Source: Panagrolaimus kolymaensis (Eukaryota > Nematoda > Chromadorea > Rhabditida > Panagrolaimidae). Taken from it: a stretch of DNA of 64,000 nucleotides. The stretch spans positions 1,550,001 through 1,614,000 of the forward strand of contig JAJQJQ010000041.1 of NCBI GenBank assembly GCA_028622995.1, in the 5' to 3' direction. Shown piece after piece: positions 1 to 11,470 of this stretch (the stretch's first letter is position 1; each line of letters starts with the position of its first letter). The notes beneath the pieces are model-generated. The model saw only the letters and a program-made list of their open reading frames with translations. It did not search any database and had not been told where the DNA came from. The position numbers were made by a program, and so were the translations under genes.

Positions 1-62
1 AAAATAATTTTCGTAACAGAATTTACTTTAATTCCAAAAATATTAATTTTTTTATATTTTAG

Positions 63-3000
63 AATACGTTAGATCTTCTTCCAGCTTTAAGGAGATTTTA
101 TATTGGTCGAAATGATCTTCGCTCTATTCCACCTTTAGCTTCTCGACCAACTTCGCCTCTCCGCCTTTTTGATGCCCACGCAAATCGAATCTCAAATATC
201 AATCCACATGCATTTGATACATTAATGGATTTAGAATCCATCAATTTAATTCATAACAGCTTGCAAACCCTTCCAAACGGAGTATTTGATCAAAATAAAA
301 ATTTGAAAGTTTTAAATTTAGCTCATAATCCATGGAATTGTGATTGTCGGTGAGTGATGAATTTCCAGAAAGTAATTTAAAATAGGAAATAAAATTTAGA
401 CTCAATGGAATCGTAAAATTATTAAAAGAAAAGCCTGATTTGGAAAAGGATCATCATGCAAAATGTATGCATCCATTAAATTTACGCGACAAAAGATTAG
501 TCGACCTCGAACTTGATGAACTTAAATGTTTTTCGGCAACTTTTGTTGAAACTGAAGGTGGCTATTTATTGAATTGTAATAGCTTTGAAAATGCTGAAAG
601 TATTGATTGGATTTATGAGTAAGTTTTTGTTTTTAACCCATGTCTTTTACTTCTGTCTCTTTTATATAGCTATAGTTTCTAAAAAATTTTAATATAAAAA
701 TTTCAATCTTTGCACCTTTTTGATTCTTTCTTTATTGTTTGCATTTAATTTTAAACCTATTTTCACGCAATTTTTTCTAATTGCATTTTTATTTTATTTT
801 TCGCAATTGCATGTTTTTCCAACCGGTTTTTTTAGTTAAACTTTTTTCTTTCGAATAACAAAAAAAGTAATATTTCCCATAATTTTATTTTTTTTAAGGG
901 GAACCCTTCTTGATTATTCGATAGTTGAAGATTATGAAATAATTGATAATGGTACTTTGGCCATTCAACGCAGATATAATCCAATCAATTTTAAATGCGC
1001 TTCTAATCACATTGTCTCACCTTTGAGACATTCAAGGCAATTAAATTCTCAACAACATCATCAACGAGCTAATATTAATAATAATCCACCACCACCACCC
1101 GCTTCTCATCACCAGCAGCAACAACATACCTCTCAAAATCAAAATCAAAATCAGCCACAACATCATTCATCATATTCTGCTTCAGCTTCGTCAGCTTCTG
1201 CACCCCTAGATGATCGAAAGCCTCAATTTACTTATACTCCTCGAGATCGAAGTTATCGAGAAGGTTCAGCAGTAAAATTAAATTGTGAAGTAATTGGTAA
1301 TCCTCGTCCACAAATTCGTTGGCAATTTAATGGAAAATATATTGAATTATCGAGAAAGCATGAAATGAAAAATGATAATACTCAATTAACAATTTATCCA
1401 TTTTTGGATCGAGATGTTGGAACATATAAATGTGAAGCATATAATCAATTTGGTCGAATTGAATCATCCGCAAATATTAAAGTTATTCATAGTTCTCCAC
1501 CCGTGATTATTGATGGGCCTAAAGCAATTCAAGCGAGACCCGGTGAAAGAGTGGTTTTTCGTTGTTCAGCTCGTGGAGAACCAAAACCATCGATAACATG
1601 GTTTTTTAATGGAAGTGAAATTCCAATTTTGAGAGGGCACTTTTCAGTTTCGGATGACGAAACAGAATTAACTATTTCAGCAATAGGTCGACAAGATCAT
1701 GGCTTATATTCGTGTATGGCAGGAAATTCAGTTGGTTCTATGACGGCTGAAGCTCAATTAACTGTTAAATCCAGTCAACTCGATTTACTTGATACTTCCT
1801 TGAATTCTCAAGTTCTCAAAAATATTGTTCAAGAAGCTTCAAGAAATGTCGATCAAGCAATTGCTAATACTCAAACGGATTTAAAGAAAGGCGTTTCATC
1901 ACCCGGTGAATTACTTAGACATTTTAAATTTGCCTTAAAACGTCCAACAGAACTTTCAAGAGCTCGAGAAATTTATGAAGAAAGTCTTCGACTTGTTGAA
2001 AAACACGTTGAACATGGACTTAATTTTAATCCAAATCAATTATTAACAAATATGTCATTCGAATCAGTTCTTTCTGTTTCACACATTCAAACAATTATGG
2101 AACTTTCGGGTTGTATGAATGGACAATTTAAGGATGCATGCACGAATATGTGTTTTCATTCTAAATATCGAAGTTACACAGGACAATGCAATAATTTCGA
2201 TCATCCAACTTGGGGAGTTTCTCAAATTCCTTTCTATCGCCTCCTTCCACCTATTTATGAAAATGGTTTTAATCAACCCGTGGGATGGAATAATGATCGA
2301 CTTTATTATGGTTATCGTAAACCCAATCCCAGAACGGTGTCTCTTGAACTCATAGGCACTCGAGATATTACTCCACATCATATGTTTAGTTCCATGTTAA
2401 TGCAATGGGGACAATTCCTTGATCATGATGTAACTTTTTTTGCTACAGCTTTAGCAAGACAAACATATATGGGTGGAGCAATTTGTAATAAAACGTGCGA
2501 AAATGTTGATCCATGCTTTAATATTCCATTACCTTTAAATGATCCTAAACGAAGAACTCAGTAAGTTTTACTTTTGAAAGAAAATCGAAAATTAATAGAA
2601 AGTTTGTTTTTTAGTCGAAATATGAAATATCCATGTATTGAATTTGAAAGATCCGCTGCTGTTTGTGGTTCAGGCGAAACTTCGTTGATTTTCAATCAAG
2701 TTACTTATCGAGAGCAAGTCAATTTGGTAAGGTTAAACCTAAAATTTCAAAAACTTCTTTTACTAAACAAATTTCTTTAGATTACGAGTTTCATCGATGC
2801 TTCCATGATTTATGGTTCAAGCGAAGTTGACGCCCTCGATCTTCGTGATCTTTTTAGTGATCATGGCTTGCTTCGATTTGATATAGTCTCAGCAACCCAA
2901 AAACCTTATATGCCATTTGAAAAGGATTCCCTTATGGATTGTCGACGAAATCGAAGCGTAGATAATCCAATTCGATGCTTTTTAAGTGGAGATTTTCGAG

Positions 3001-4633
3001 CTAATGAACAACTTGGTCTCACTGCAATGCATACTTTATGGTTCCGAGAACATAATAGAATTGCAGGAAAATTACTTGAAATGAATGCAGATTGGGATGG
3101 TGAAAGAATTTTCCAAGAAACCAGAAAAATTCTTGGAGCTATGATGCAACATATTTCATATAAACATTGGCTTCCATTAGTTCTAGGAAAAGATGGATAT
3201 GATAAATGGATTGGTGAATATAAAGGTTATAATCCAAATATAAATCCATCAATGTCAAATGAATTTGCAACAGCTGCATTTAGATTTGGTCATACTTTAA
3301 TTAATCCAAGACTTGAAAGGTAATTTTTTTTGGTAATTAAAAGATGTGAATTTTATACAAAAAATATTTACTTTTTTGGGCCATTTTTTCGAATTCGAGA
3401 CAAAAAAAACAAAGTTTTATTATCCGTATTTTTTAGACTTGGTAATGATTTCAAAACAATTCCCGCTGGCCCAATTCTCCTTCACGAAGCTTTCTTTGCC
3501 CCCGAACGTTTACTTTCTGAAGGCGGCATCGATCCACTTCTTCGTGGCCTCTTTGCTTCCCCTCTCAAAAAGCCTCTCTCCAATCAACTTCTTAATAATG
3601 AACTAACTGAAAAACTTTTCCATCGTGCCTCTGACGTTGCATTGGATTTAGCAGCATTGAATATACAACGCGGTCGAGATCATGGACTTCCAGGATATCT
3701 TGAATATCGACAATTTTGTAATCTCTCCGTTCCACAAAATTGGGAAGAATTGCGTTTGGATCTCGAAGATAAAACAATTTTATCTAAACTTCAACAAATT
3801 TATGGACATCCAGGAAATTTGGATCTTTGGGTTGGTGGAGTTTTAGAAAAGCGTTTACCCGATGCATTAATGGGTCCAACATTCTCATGCATCATTGGTG
3901 AACAATTTAAACGCCTTCGAGATGGTGATAGATTTTGGTATGAAAATGATGGAATTTTTACTCCTTTACAATTACAACAATTGAAAAAGACATCCTTGGC
4001 TAAAGTATTGTGTAATAATGGAGATAATATTGATAAAGTTCAAGTAAGAATTTTTTTGGGATTTTGAAAAGAAAATTTTAAAAACTGGATCTCTAAAATT
4101 TTGATTATGAAATGTCTAATTTTGAGTCAAAGCAAAAATGAGTCTTCCTAATAATAAACCCAATTTTTAGGATAATGTCTTCATGTACCCAGGAGATAAA
4201 CCAAGCATGTATAAAAGTTGTGATCTAATCCCAGATGTTTCATTAAAAATGTGGATGTCATGTTGTGATCAAACTTGCTCAGGTTCAGCTCTTGGTGGAA
4301 TCAATGAAAATAATCTTCGGTGAGATTTTCCCTTCACTTTGGCTGATCATATTTAATTCTAAGCATATATTTTCTTATTATTTTTCAGAAAGCGGCGATC
4401 ACATAATATTTATAAAAATCTTGAAAAGCCAAATAAAAATTGTTTAAGCGAAAAGGGAAAAATTAGAGATGATGGAGAAATTTGGAGTGAAGGTTTATGT
4501 CAACAATGTGAATGCAGGGTTAGTTTCTCTAAATGATACAATAGAAAAATTAAAATATTTAATATTTTTTTAGGATGGTAAAACATGGTGCACAATAGAC
4601 AAAAATTGCATTAAAACTGAAGAAGGGTTTTAG
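63..4633 (+). CDS. pxn: Peroxidasin (5' end outside window)
   Basis: Extracellular haem peroxidase of the peroxidasin family, which forms sulfilimine cross-links in collagen IV of basement membranes. Exons seen: 63-349, 400-618, 899-2560, 2615-2726, 2781-3319, 3437-4043, 4171-4319, 4389-4518, 4574-4633. Order of parts: leucine-rich repeats ending in a Cys-rich cap (NPWNCDC), a His/Gln/Asn/Pro-rich linker (about 1030-1200), two Ig domains (about 1220-1490 and 1500-1765), the peroxidase domain, and a short Cys-rich VWC-like tail. The distal haem-binding stretch WGQFLDHDVTFF and proximal-His stretch FRFGHTLINP are both present. Two Ig domains match nematode peroxidasins; vertebrate ones have four. 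The signal peptide and first LRRs lie upstream of base 1. The VWC tail looks short. It converges on the next gene with only about 80 bp between stops. Confidence 0.95.
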
Positions 4634-4715
4634 GCTGGGCTCCATTTAAAAAAATTTTTTTGATTACGTGTCAAACTTTTTTGTTACTTTTTTTAAATTT
4701 CTTAAAATAAATAAA

Positions 4716-5747
4716 TTAATCATCGTCAATAGGATTGTAAAGTTCCACATTAATTTTTCTTTGTTGCTCTCGTTGCTGACGATTTTGTACAGCTTCAATA
4801 GTTTTTTGAGCTCGTTGAAATTGGGATAACGCGGCTTTAAAATAAAGACACATTTTTGGATCTTCATCATCTCCAAGTCCACAATGTGGAATTCCATCAC
4901 AAACTTCATCGGGCATCAAACAATCCCACCAACGATATCCATATGAAAATGGACAAAATAATCTCATAGTTTCTCGACCCATTTCGCTGCATTCTGGAAA
5001 AAATAATTTTCAACACACGAATTAATAAAATTATTACGATTTAAGAAATAAAACTAACTTGTTGGAGGTTTATCATTCAAGCTTTTAATTCTATATCGAA
5101 TTCGGCTTTTTCTTGGTGGTGGTCCTTGTTGAGTTAAAGCTGGGGAAGAAAAAATGTGTTTTACAGCATCTCCATAAACGACATACAAAACTTTAGTTAA
5201 CGATGAAAGATTTCCTCTTTGATACTGCAAATAAACAAATTTTTTAGATTTATAAATTTTTTTATTGAAATTTTAAAATACTTACATCTTCGGCAAATCT
5301 TGGATCCAAAAGCATATATTGAGTTAATTTGGAAAGTCTCGAAAATTCTTTAAATACTTTATTATCTATTGGTGGCATTTCTGATGGTTTATATCGATCT
5401 TTATTATACCATTCTGGAATAGTTTCATTTTCTTCGTTCATATCGTCGGAGGATGGAAGTAAAACTCCTTCATCTGCGAAGGAGATTGACAGTGGAAGTG
5501 GAGTGGAGGAGTCATCGTCAAAGGAAGTTGCATTTGTAAGTGATTCAAATTCTTCATCATCAAAATTTGAGGATGCATTTTTTGATTGGGTTTCGAGAAT
5601 TGCGAAAGAGTTATTGGTAGATGCAGTTGATGTTGATTGGTTTGAAGGAAAAAAATCAGCATTGGTGTCTGAAACCACAGGAGCACCAAAAACAAATATG
5701 GAAAATTTAAGTAAAAATAATAAAATAACAGCCAATTTCAAATCCAT
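4716..5747 (-). CDS. Secreted protein with one LDL-receptor class A module
   Basis: Predicted secreted protein of 301 residues from three exons (5747-5286, 5224-5059, 4993-4716) that close in frame. It begins with a clear signal peptide (about 20 hydrophobic residues ending FVFGAP), followed by a Ser/Thr/Asn-rich acidic stretch. The last exon holds a Cys-rich module with WWDCLMPDEVCDGIPHCGLGDDED, the calcium-binding signature of an LDLa repeat, and then a Gln/Arg-rich helical tail. LDLa modules bind ligands in the extracellular space. With a single repeat and no membrane segment, a soluble matrix or adaptor role is an inference. No orthologue is recognised by name. Confidence 0.8.
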
Positions 5748-6554
5748 TTTAAAGCTTTAAAGTTTAAACTGCCAAATATGTCCAAATTTGAGATTGTGTC
5801 TTGTCTTACCCATTCTATTTTAAATTCAAAAACGCGATCTCATACTTCTTAATTATTCATGCTTTTTCCCTTTTTCTTCTTCTGTCTCTTTTTAAACTTT
5901 TCCCAAATTTGTAAAAATAATTAAACATCTGCTTTTTTCTTCTTCTTTGTCTTCCAGACACTTTTAAGAAGCTTCCCTTTTTTGACGCGATAAATACTAG
6001 AAGAAGGCCAAGTGCTAAAAAAATAAAACCGTTTCGTGAAACTTTTGCATTACCATCCTTGCGTCGTGAATCAGGGGTGAGCGGAATTCCGCTTCCGTTT
6101 CCGTTTCCGTGGAATTCCGTGGTTTTTTTACTTCCGTTTCCGTTTCCGCTTCCGTAAAAAAAAAATTAAATTTCCGCTTCCGTTTCCGCTTCCGCGTAAG
6201 CTTAAAAAAAGAAAATTCTAATACAAAATTTCCGTTCCGTTTCCGTTTCCGCGGAATTCCGGGCATTTTCAATTTCCGTTTCCGTTTCCGCTTCCGCCGA
6301 ACTTCCTCGGTTCCGTTTCCGGTTCCTTCCGTTTAAGGAAAAGCCACTTCCGCTCACCCCTGGTCGTGATTCCCATTATCTTCGTATAATTGGTCAAGTA
6401 CCAATACTGTTAGCCAACGTGTTTCCTGTTTTATTTCTTTTATGCTTAGCTTTATTTTATCCATACTTTATTTTATAATACGTAACTACAAAATGAGAAA
6501 TATGTACAATTAATTAGACCAAAACAAAGTTATAAAACAAAATACGTTTATGAT
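5748..6554. other. Intergenic region between two minus-strand genes
   Basis: No coding signal apart from the repeat element at 6072-6362. The rest is AT-rich and holds the promoter side of the LDLa gene and the 3' side of the transporter gene. Confidence 0.6.
6072..6362. mobile_element. Non-autonomous hAT-like element (MITE) built of TTCCGTTTCCG repeats
   Basis: The element is 291 bp and bounded by a perfect 15-bp terminal inverted repeat, CAGGGGTGAGCGGAA. It is flanked by imperfect direct copies of the target, GTCGTGAATC on the left and GTCGTGATTC on the right, consistent with a short target duplication. The interior is almost entirely degenerate TTCCG(C/T) iterations. CAG-initiated ends and 8-bp duplications are typical of hAT transposons. 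It has no coding capacity. Assignment to hAT is inferred from ends and duplication length only. Confidence 0.75.
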
Positions 6555-8093
6555 TCACCAAAGAACAGGATATTCGGCAAGAAATGAGGTAGCGATTCCA
6601 CATGAAATACCAAAAACAAGAAAGAACGCAGACATCTTTCCAATGATTCGAGATTTTGAAAGTTCAACACCTGATGGAGCATACATCATAGAAAGCGCAG
6701 AATAATAACCATGAGAAATAGACATTAAAGTGATGAAAACAAAAACATAAATTTCATTAGTAATATAAACTTCAGCATTACGATCTCCACCAGGACGATA
6801 ATTTGACATGTAGAAAATTGGAATGAAAATGATACGAAGTACAATTGGAATTACAACATATTTCTTTGAAGGCCATTTGAAGAAATCAGCTAGTTTACAT
6901 CCAATAACAGAGAAGAGATTTAAATTTAGAAAAACAAAAATAACTCCATAAAGTTTTTTAGGAACTGGAAAATCCCAGGTTTCATATCGAAGAGCAGGAT
7001 AAAGTTGAATATCAATAAGCACAGATGGAAAAAGGAAGAAAGTTACAAAGCATACAGCCCAAATATTGAAAAATGAAAGCCAATGTTTTTTGAAAGTGAC
7101 GAAGTAATCATTAAGAGAATAAACACGACGTTCTTTTGATGCTCGACGTTGAATCAAATCATAATAAATGTAAAAAGCATTTCGGCGAACATAAAACATG
7201 AAGATTGTGCAAATAATAAGAACAAGAATGGCAAATGAAAAGTAAACCATCGCGATATGCCTTGGATCATCAAAAACTAAAAAGATTTAAACTTAAGTTT
7301 GAACAAAAACAAATAAAAAACCAACTTTCAATCGTTGCAATCAAAATCAATGTTACAATCAATCCACAAATATAATTTCCAAGACAAACAGCATTGATAT
7401 ATTTTGATGGAAACGAACCAACTATCCCATATATGCTGTTTTGATAAATTCCACTGCCAGAATCCAAAATAATTACGGTAACCATAGTAAGAATAAAAAA
7501 TCCAAGTGGCCCTAAAAATGGTTTGTTATGATTGATTAATTTAAGTTAGTAAAAAACCTTACAGCTTGAAACATCGATGAATATAAAAATGATGGTGAAA
7601 AGACAACCAGAAATGCAAATACCAAGTGAAATAATAATTCGAATAAAAAGATTTCCTTTATCAATGAAAAGCGCGATTGCATTTACCGTAAGATTGGGAA
7701 GTTCACTGCAAATGCAAACATAATTCATGAAATTTCGAACGTAAGCAGCAGGTTGATTGGTTGATGATGAAGTTTCATTCAAAGTTGCTTCTTTGAGTTT
7801 ATATTCACGAAAGTACTGTAAAAATTTACTTAAAGAAAAGTTAGTTAAAAATAATAATACCTTACCGTAGGAGCAATAGTAATAAAAACATTCCAAGCCA
7901 TTAGAGCACCAAATCCTTGCAATATCATAATCAACAAAACGCCATTAAATTTATCAGCTGGAATTTTTTGAGAATCGCCTCCTTCTTTTACATCTTCAGA
8001 TTCTTCTTGAGTAACATCCGTTATATTTTGAGTGGAATCAACAGATAAGGAAAGAAGCGGTTTTTCACTTGAATCATTTTTTGAAGTTTTCAT
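6555..8093 (-). CDS. ent: Equilibrative nucleoside transporter (SLC29/ENT family)
   Basis: Multi-pass transporter that moves nucleosides down their gradient across the plasma membrane. Four exons (8093-7866, 7815-7563, 7511-7326, 7276-6555) close in frame to 462 residues, the usual ENT length. The cytosolic N-terminus (about 55 residues, acidic) precedes TM1 with GFGALMAWNVFIT, matching the family's LPWN-type signature. Later segments include FVTFFLFPSVL and GYYSALSMMYAPSGV, both at conserved ENT positions. About eleven hydrophobic segments are seen. The ATG at 8093 starts a typical ENT N-terminus; an upstream in-frame ATG at 8141 would add 16 residues. Confidence 0.92.
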
Positions 8094-8479
8094 TTTTATT
8101 AAAAATTCCCTTCTTCTGCTCACTGGCAAACAAACGATCAAAGAAAACCAATAAAAAATTTTTTGTTAATGAAAATGGCATTTACGATCATATGTAAATT
8201 TTACGAAATAAGAAAGCATCTTTCTTTTTTCTTTTATTTTTTATGCTATGTTGTTGTTGCTAAATATATAAAAAGACATTGCTAAAAGTAATAAAAGAAA
8301 ATTCTTTTTCAAACTAAAAAAGCCATAGTTTTTTTTATGAATGCAACGCATTGTTTTTGTCGTTGAATAAAGGTGTAACAAGGTCTTTATGTATGTACAT
8401 TTTTGCAACATTAAAAAGAATTTGTACAATTAATTATTATGATAAACCACAAATTTAAATAAGCCAAAAAATCAAAAAT

Positions 8480-8540
8480 TTTGTGTTGTTGTTGTGGGTT
8501 GTGTTGTGGTTGTTGTTGGTGGTGTTGTGGTTGTTGTTGT
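8480..8540. repeat. GTT/GTG simple repeat tail
   Basis: About 60 bp of TTGTTG/TGTGGTTG iterations. It abuts the tRNA-like sequence and, read on the minus strand, forms an AAC-rich 3' tail to it, as in a SINE. Confidence 0.7.
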
Positions 8541-8608
8541 AACCGGGATTCGAACCCAGCGAAATTTTCACAACGTCTTGCGAAAATTCCACTGAGCCAT
8601 AAACCCGG
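8541..8608 (-). repeat. tRNA-like sequence, probable SINE head
   Basis: On the minus strand there is a perfect pol III A box (TGGCTCAGTGG) and B box (GGTTCGAATCC). The T arm folds with a 5-bp stem and 7-nt loop. The D arm and anticodon arm do not close and the acceptor ends do not pair, so a working tRNA is unlikely. The AAC-rich tail next to it fits a tRNA-derived SINE. Confidence 0.5.
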
Positions 8609-9339
8609 AGAAATAAAATCTTCTTTTTTGGACTATATGAAAGTGAACTTTTTGTTGAATTTTGAATTGAATTTTCCCTTTTATTTTGGCAATTTTGAAA
8701 AATAATGATAAAGTGAATTACCCAAATCATTCATAATATATTTTTACACATGTTTTTCAATCCATTTTCTTACAAATTACCTATTCAATGAAGTTAGGAA
8801 TATTTAAATTTAATGTTTTTCACTTAAAGAAACCTTTTTTAAGTTTAATGCCTTTGCAAAAATCAAAAAAATCCAAAATTAATTTTTCTGTTTTAAAAAT
8901 TTTGTAGATTAACTATTTTACTAAATATTCGAACTCCACTTTTTTTTTCAATCATTGAGCTCATCAACAAGATATTTGGGTTTTAAATAAAAGAAAAACA
9001 CTAAAAAATTTGCTGAATCACGTTTTGAGTTACGGTGTTCAATAAAGCATATGGATATTTTTATCCAAATATTTTTCTTATAATTTATAAGAATTATTGC
9101 CAAGAGGATTTTGAATCGCATACCAATTATGACCTTCAACCAACATCCATAATTTATTAATGGACCTCCTCCTTCCTCTATGTACACGATCACTTTGATG
9201 TGAACGTAACTATAAATTCCTTCCAAATCGGGATGATAGGATCCTTTTCGAAAAATATTATTGAAAATGGATGTAAAAATGCATAAATAATAAGAAAAAT
9301 AAAGCACTTTTTCACTGGAATTTTTTTTCTAATTCAAAC

Positions 9340-9345
9340 GTTTTA
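9340..9345. repeat. Maverick target site duplication, left (GTTTTA)
   Basis: Exact match to 30430-30435, directly outside the terminal inverted repeats. Confidence 0.9.
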
Positions 9346-9665
9346 AGTAGTTATGAAGGGGTTATTCCGCCCTTGCTCCTAAATCAAAATAGGTGTGAAG
9401 TAATTAATCAAATGTGACAGCTGTCATGAAGGTGTTAATTTTGTGACACCTTTTTGGTGTTAATTGCAACACCTTTTTAAACACCTTTTTACGTCAACAC
9501 CTTTAATTTATTTAACACCTTTTGGTGTCAACACCTTTGGTGTGAAATTATGAATGTAAAAAACTTCTGTTTTTTTATTATTTTTTATTCTTTTACAAAA
9601 CAAAATGGGTATCATTTTTTATGAAATTTTATGGGCAATTCAAATACAAACTTATTTTTTAGAAC
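9346..9665 (+). repeat. Maverick left terminal inverted repeat (320 bp)
   Basis: Reverse complement of 30110-30429 with no difference seen by eye. The outer half carries many copies of an ACACCTT/AAGGTGT motif in both orientations. The inner end contains the stop codon (9652-9654) of the first minus-strand gene. Confidence 0.95.
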
Positions 9666-10080
9666 AATCCATTTTTTCCTCGATGTTGCATGGCAACGAA
9701 CAAATGTAAACATCTTTGTGGAGGAACAAATTTCCAGAGTCATTATCGCGAATGATAAAGTAAGGCACTTTGACACTCAATCGAGTTTTTCTCAAATAAT
9801 ATTTTTTGAGTGCATCCTTTTCAGCTTCTGTTGCCACAGTTATTTCGGCGTCTCCAAGAGGACAAAATTCAGTTCGAACCATCATGTTTCGAAGGTCTAC
9901 ATCATGCCAGTTTGAAATTGAGGCGAGCTTGATCCAATATGGAGCTTCAACCTTTTTTATACCAATGCGATGATGCCTGAATTTTTCAGGGATAACTCCA
10001 TAAGAAGGAAATTTGTGATGGAGTTGCATTTTAAAACGGCTTGAATCGGGAATAAAGAAAGTAACGCGTTTAACTTTCAT
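9652..10080 (-). CDS. Maverick protein of unknown function (142 aa)
   Basis: Single-exon reading frame of 142 residues whose stop lies inside the left TIR. The start chosen is the ATG at 10080, which follows directly on a TTTGTTTCAG splice acceptor, so the mRNA 5' end is probably made by trans-splicing or by an upstream leader exon. The protein is mixed alpha/beta in composition, slightly basic, with no signal peptide, membrane segment or recognised motif. Two HxxK-type basic patches occur near the middle. Function unknown; it is the leftmost gene of the element. Confidence 0.6.
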   Translation of the reverse strand: MKVKRVTFFIPDSSRFKMQLHHKFPSYGVIPEKFRHHRIGIKKVEAPYWIKLASISNWHDVDLRNMMVRTEFCPLGDAEITVATEAEKDALKKYYLRKTRLSVKVPYFIIRDNDSGNLFLHKDVYICSLPCNIEEKMDCSKK

Positions 10081-10277
10081 CTGAAACAAATACGTTTTTA
10101 ATTTCTGACTGACATAAAATTGTTTTTTTTACACACGAATCATTTCTCGATTTTAAAAATTTATGGTAATTATCAAAAAACATGAAAAAACAGAAAAAAG
10201 CTGAACAAAATAAAAAAGCATGAAGATGGAGAAATGCTTTTTTATAAATGAGAACAAAAGAAAAGCGCATTTTTTTT

Positions 10278-10439
10278 TTAATTTAAGTTAAATTCGATTG
10301 TGGGTTCTTCTTCTTCATTTTGGGCTCTGCGCTTCTTCTTCATTTTGGGTTCGACATTTGTGGCACGAACTTTCTTTTGTTTTGGTGTTACCGGGACTGT
10401 TTCATCTTGGTTGTATGATTCATCTTGGACTTGTGGCAT
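10278..10439 (-). CDS. Small basic/acidic Maverick ORF (53 aa)
   Basis: A 53-codon minus-strand frame from ATG 10439 to TAA 10278-10280, divergent from the plus-strand gene that starts at 10459. The product is hydrophilic: a Pro/Gln/Asp N-terminus, then two Lys/Arg clusters (KQKKVR and KMKKKRR) that could be nuclear signals, then an acidic tail. Low complexity makes it less certain as a gene. It could instead be the last exon of a larger transcript, as the frame stays open a little upstream. Confidence 0.35.
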   Translation of the reverse strand: MPQVQDESYNQDETVPVTPKQKKVRATNVEPKMKKKRRAQNEEEEPTIEFNLN

Positions 10440-10458
10440 AGGAGGATAAGTTGTTTCA

Positions 10459-11136
10459 ATGGCTGCAGATGTTAGAGCTCCATATTATGTAAAAAATGTA
10501 TTAAAGAAATGGACTTTTTTCAAAGTCCTTCCATCTCAAGAAGATAATGATGTTAGTTTTTGATTCACTTTTTTATAAAACCCCAACTTGATTCTTTTAT
10601 AGGTCGTTGCTTTATCCTCCGTGCCCACTCAACCTCGTGCATTGCTTCATCCTTGTGCAAAAAAGGCTCTTTTACTCTTAGGCTTTTATGAAGCAAATGC
10701 AATTGCCTCATACAAGTATTTCATGTCAATTATTTCTTCACACAATCGCATTCTTTATTCGGTTGTTACCAATGTTATTTACTTTAAGAGATGCTACTTC
10801 GATGGCACAGCATTTAATGGTCCATTGGATTTCCCCACGGATAAAATGATAGTGTTTCATGGTTGTTTTTTCGAAGATGGATTCAACACTTTTTTGAAAA
10901 TTGCGGCATACTTTAAGCATGTTGAGTGAGTTTTTAAAACTTTTTTTATTTTAAAGACAAAAAAATTTAGATTAAATTGCCCAAAAATGATTTTCCCCTC
11001 AAACTTTATTGCGAAACTTGAAGAACTCCATTATTTCCACACGATCAACATTTTCCATTTACCCGTCAACACTGATTTGAGACTCTTAAGAAAATACTAT
11101 AAAGTTGGTTTTTTAAAAATCATGTTTCATTACTAA
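10459..11136 (+). CDS. Maverick protein of unknown function, three exons (193 aa)
   Basis: Three exons (10459-10551, 10603-10925, 10971-11136) with canonical GT-AG introns of 45-51 nt close in frame to 193 residues. A polyadenylation-like AATAAA follows the stop at once. The protein mixes Lys-rich and aromatic segments and has alternating hydrophobic spacing like a repeat or leucine-rich scaffold, but matches no family I can name. It has no signal peptide. It is one of the few plus-strand genes of the element and is transcribed away from the left TIR. Confidence 0.65.
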
Positions 11137-11470
11137 TGAAATAAATTTAGCGGAAAGTAAGCAATCATTGCCATATTGGCATAAAAAGCTGCCAAAACAA
11201 TGCGATCAAAGCAGATGTGATCAATCGGTTATTTAAAATGCCAAACTTCAAAAAACAATTTGGAGTACGACTCCACGCTCACGATTATTATAAATAAATC
11301 ATCTTGCTCTCCAAACTTCATTTTCTTTTTTAAAATCTGTTTTCCTTTTTTAAAATCTGTTTTCCTTTTATTCATTTATTTTATTCAATTACAGTTTTTT
11401 TCTTCAAATGCTTACAATAATAATAAATTTAATTACAATTATTTTTCAAAAGGTTACAATAATAAAAAAT
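11137..11470. other. Convergent 3' region inside the Maverick
   Basis: Lies between the stops of the 10459-11136 gene and the large minus-strand structural gene. It is AT-rich, with a short direct duplication of TTTAAAATCTGTTTTCC near 11330-11365. No gene seen. Confidence 0.5.

Larger units (their letters stand above)
8094..9339. other. Gene-poor stretch beside the Maverick insertion
   Basis: Contains the GTT-rich repeat and tRNA-like sequence listed separately. A weak minus-strand open frame at 8948-9307 gives a low-complexity, Lys/Ile/Phe-rich product with no recognisable domain and no splice support. No gene is supported. Confidence 0.5.

Noticed and set aside
6015..6336. Arg/Phe-rich and Lys/Glu/Thr-rich open frames on both strands
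   Set aside because: By-products of the TTCCGTTTCCG repeat in the hAT-like element.
8541..8608. Functional tRNA gene
   Set aside because: Acceptor and D arms do not pair, and no anticodon stem can be drawn.
8481..8705. Cys/Gly/Trp-rich frame on the plus strand
   Set aside because: Translation of the GTT/TGT simple repeat and the tRNA-like sequence; no splice or start support.
8948..9307. Minus-strand frame of 119 codons beside the Maverick
   Set aside because: Low complexity, no domain, alternative start, no homologous pattern; at best a decayed transposase relic.
10070..10270. Minus-strand frame upstream of the first Maverick gene
   Set aside because: Phe/Lys-rich AT-driven frame that runs over the acceptor at 10081; more likely leader or intron.
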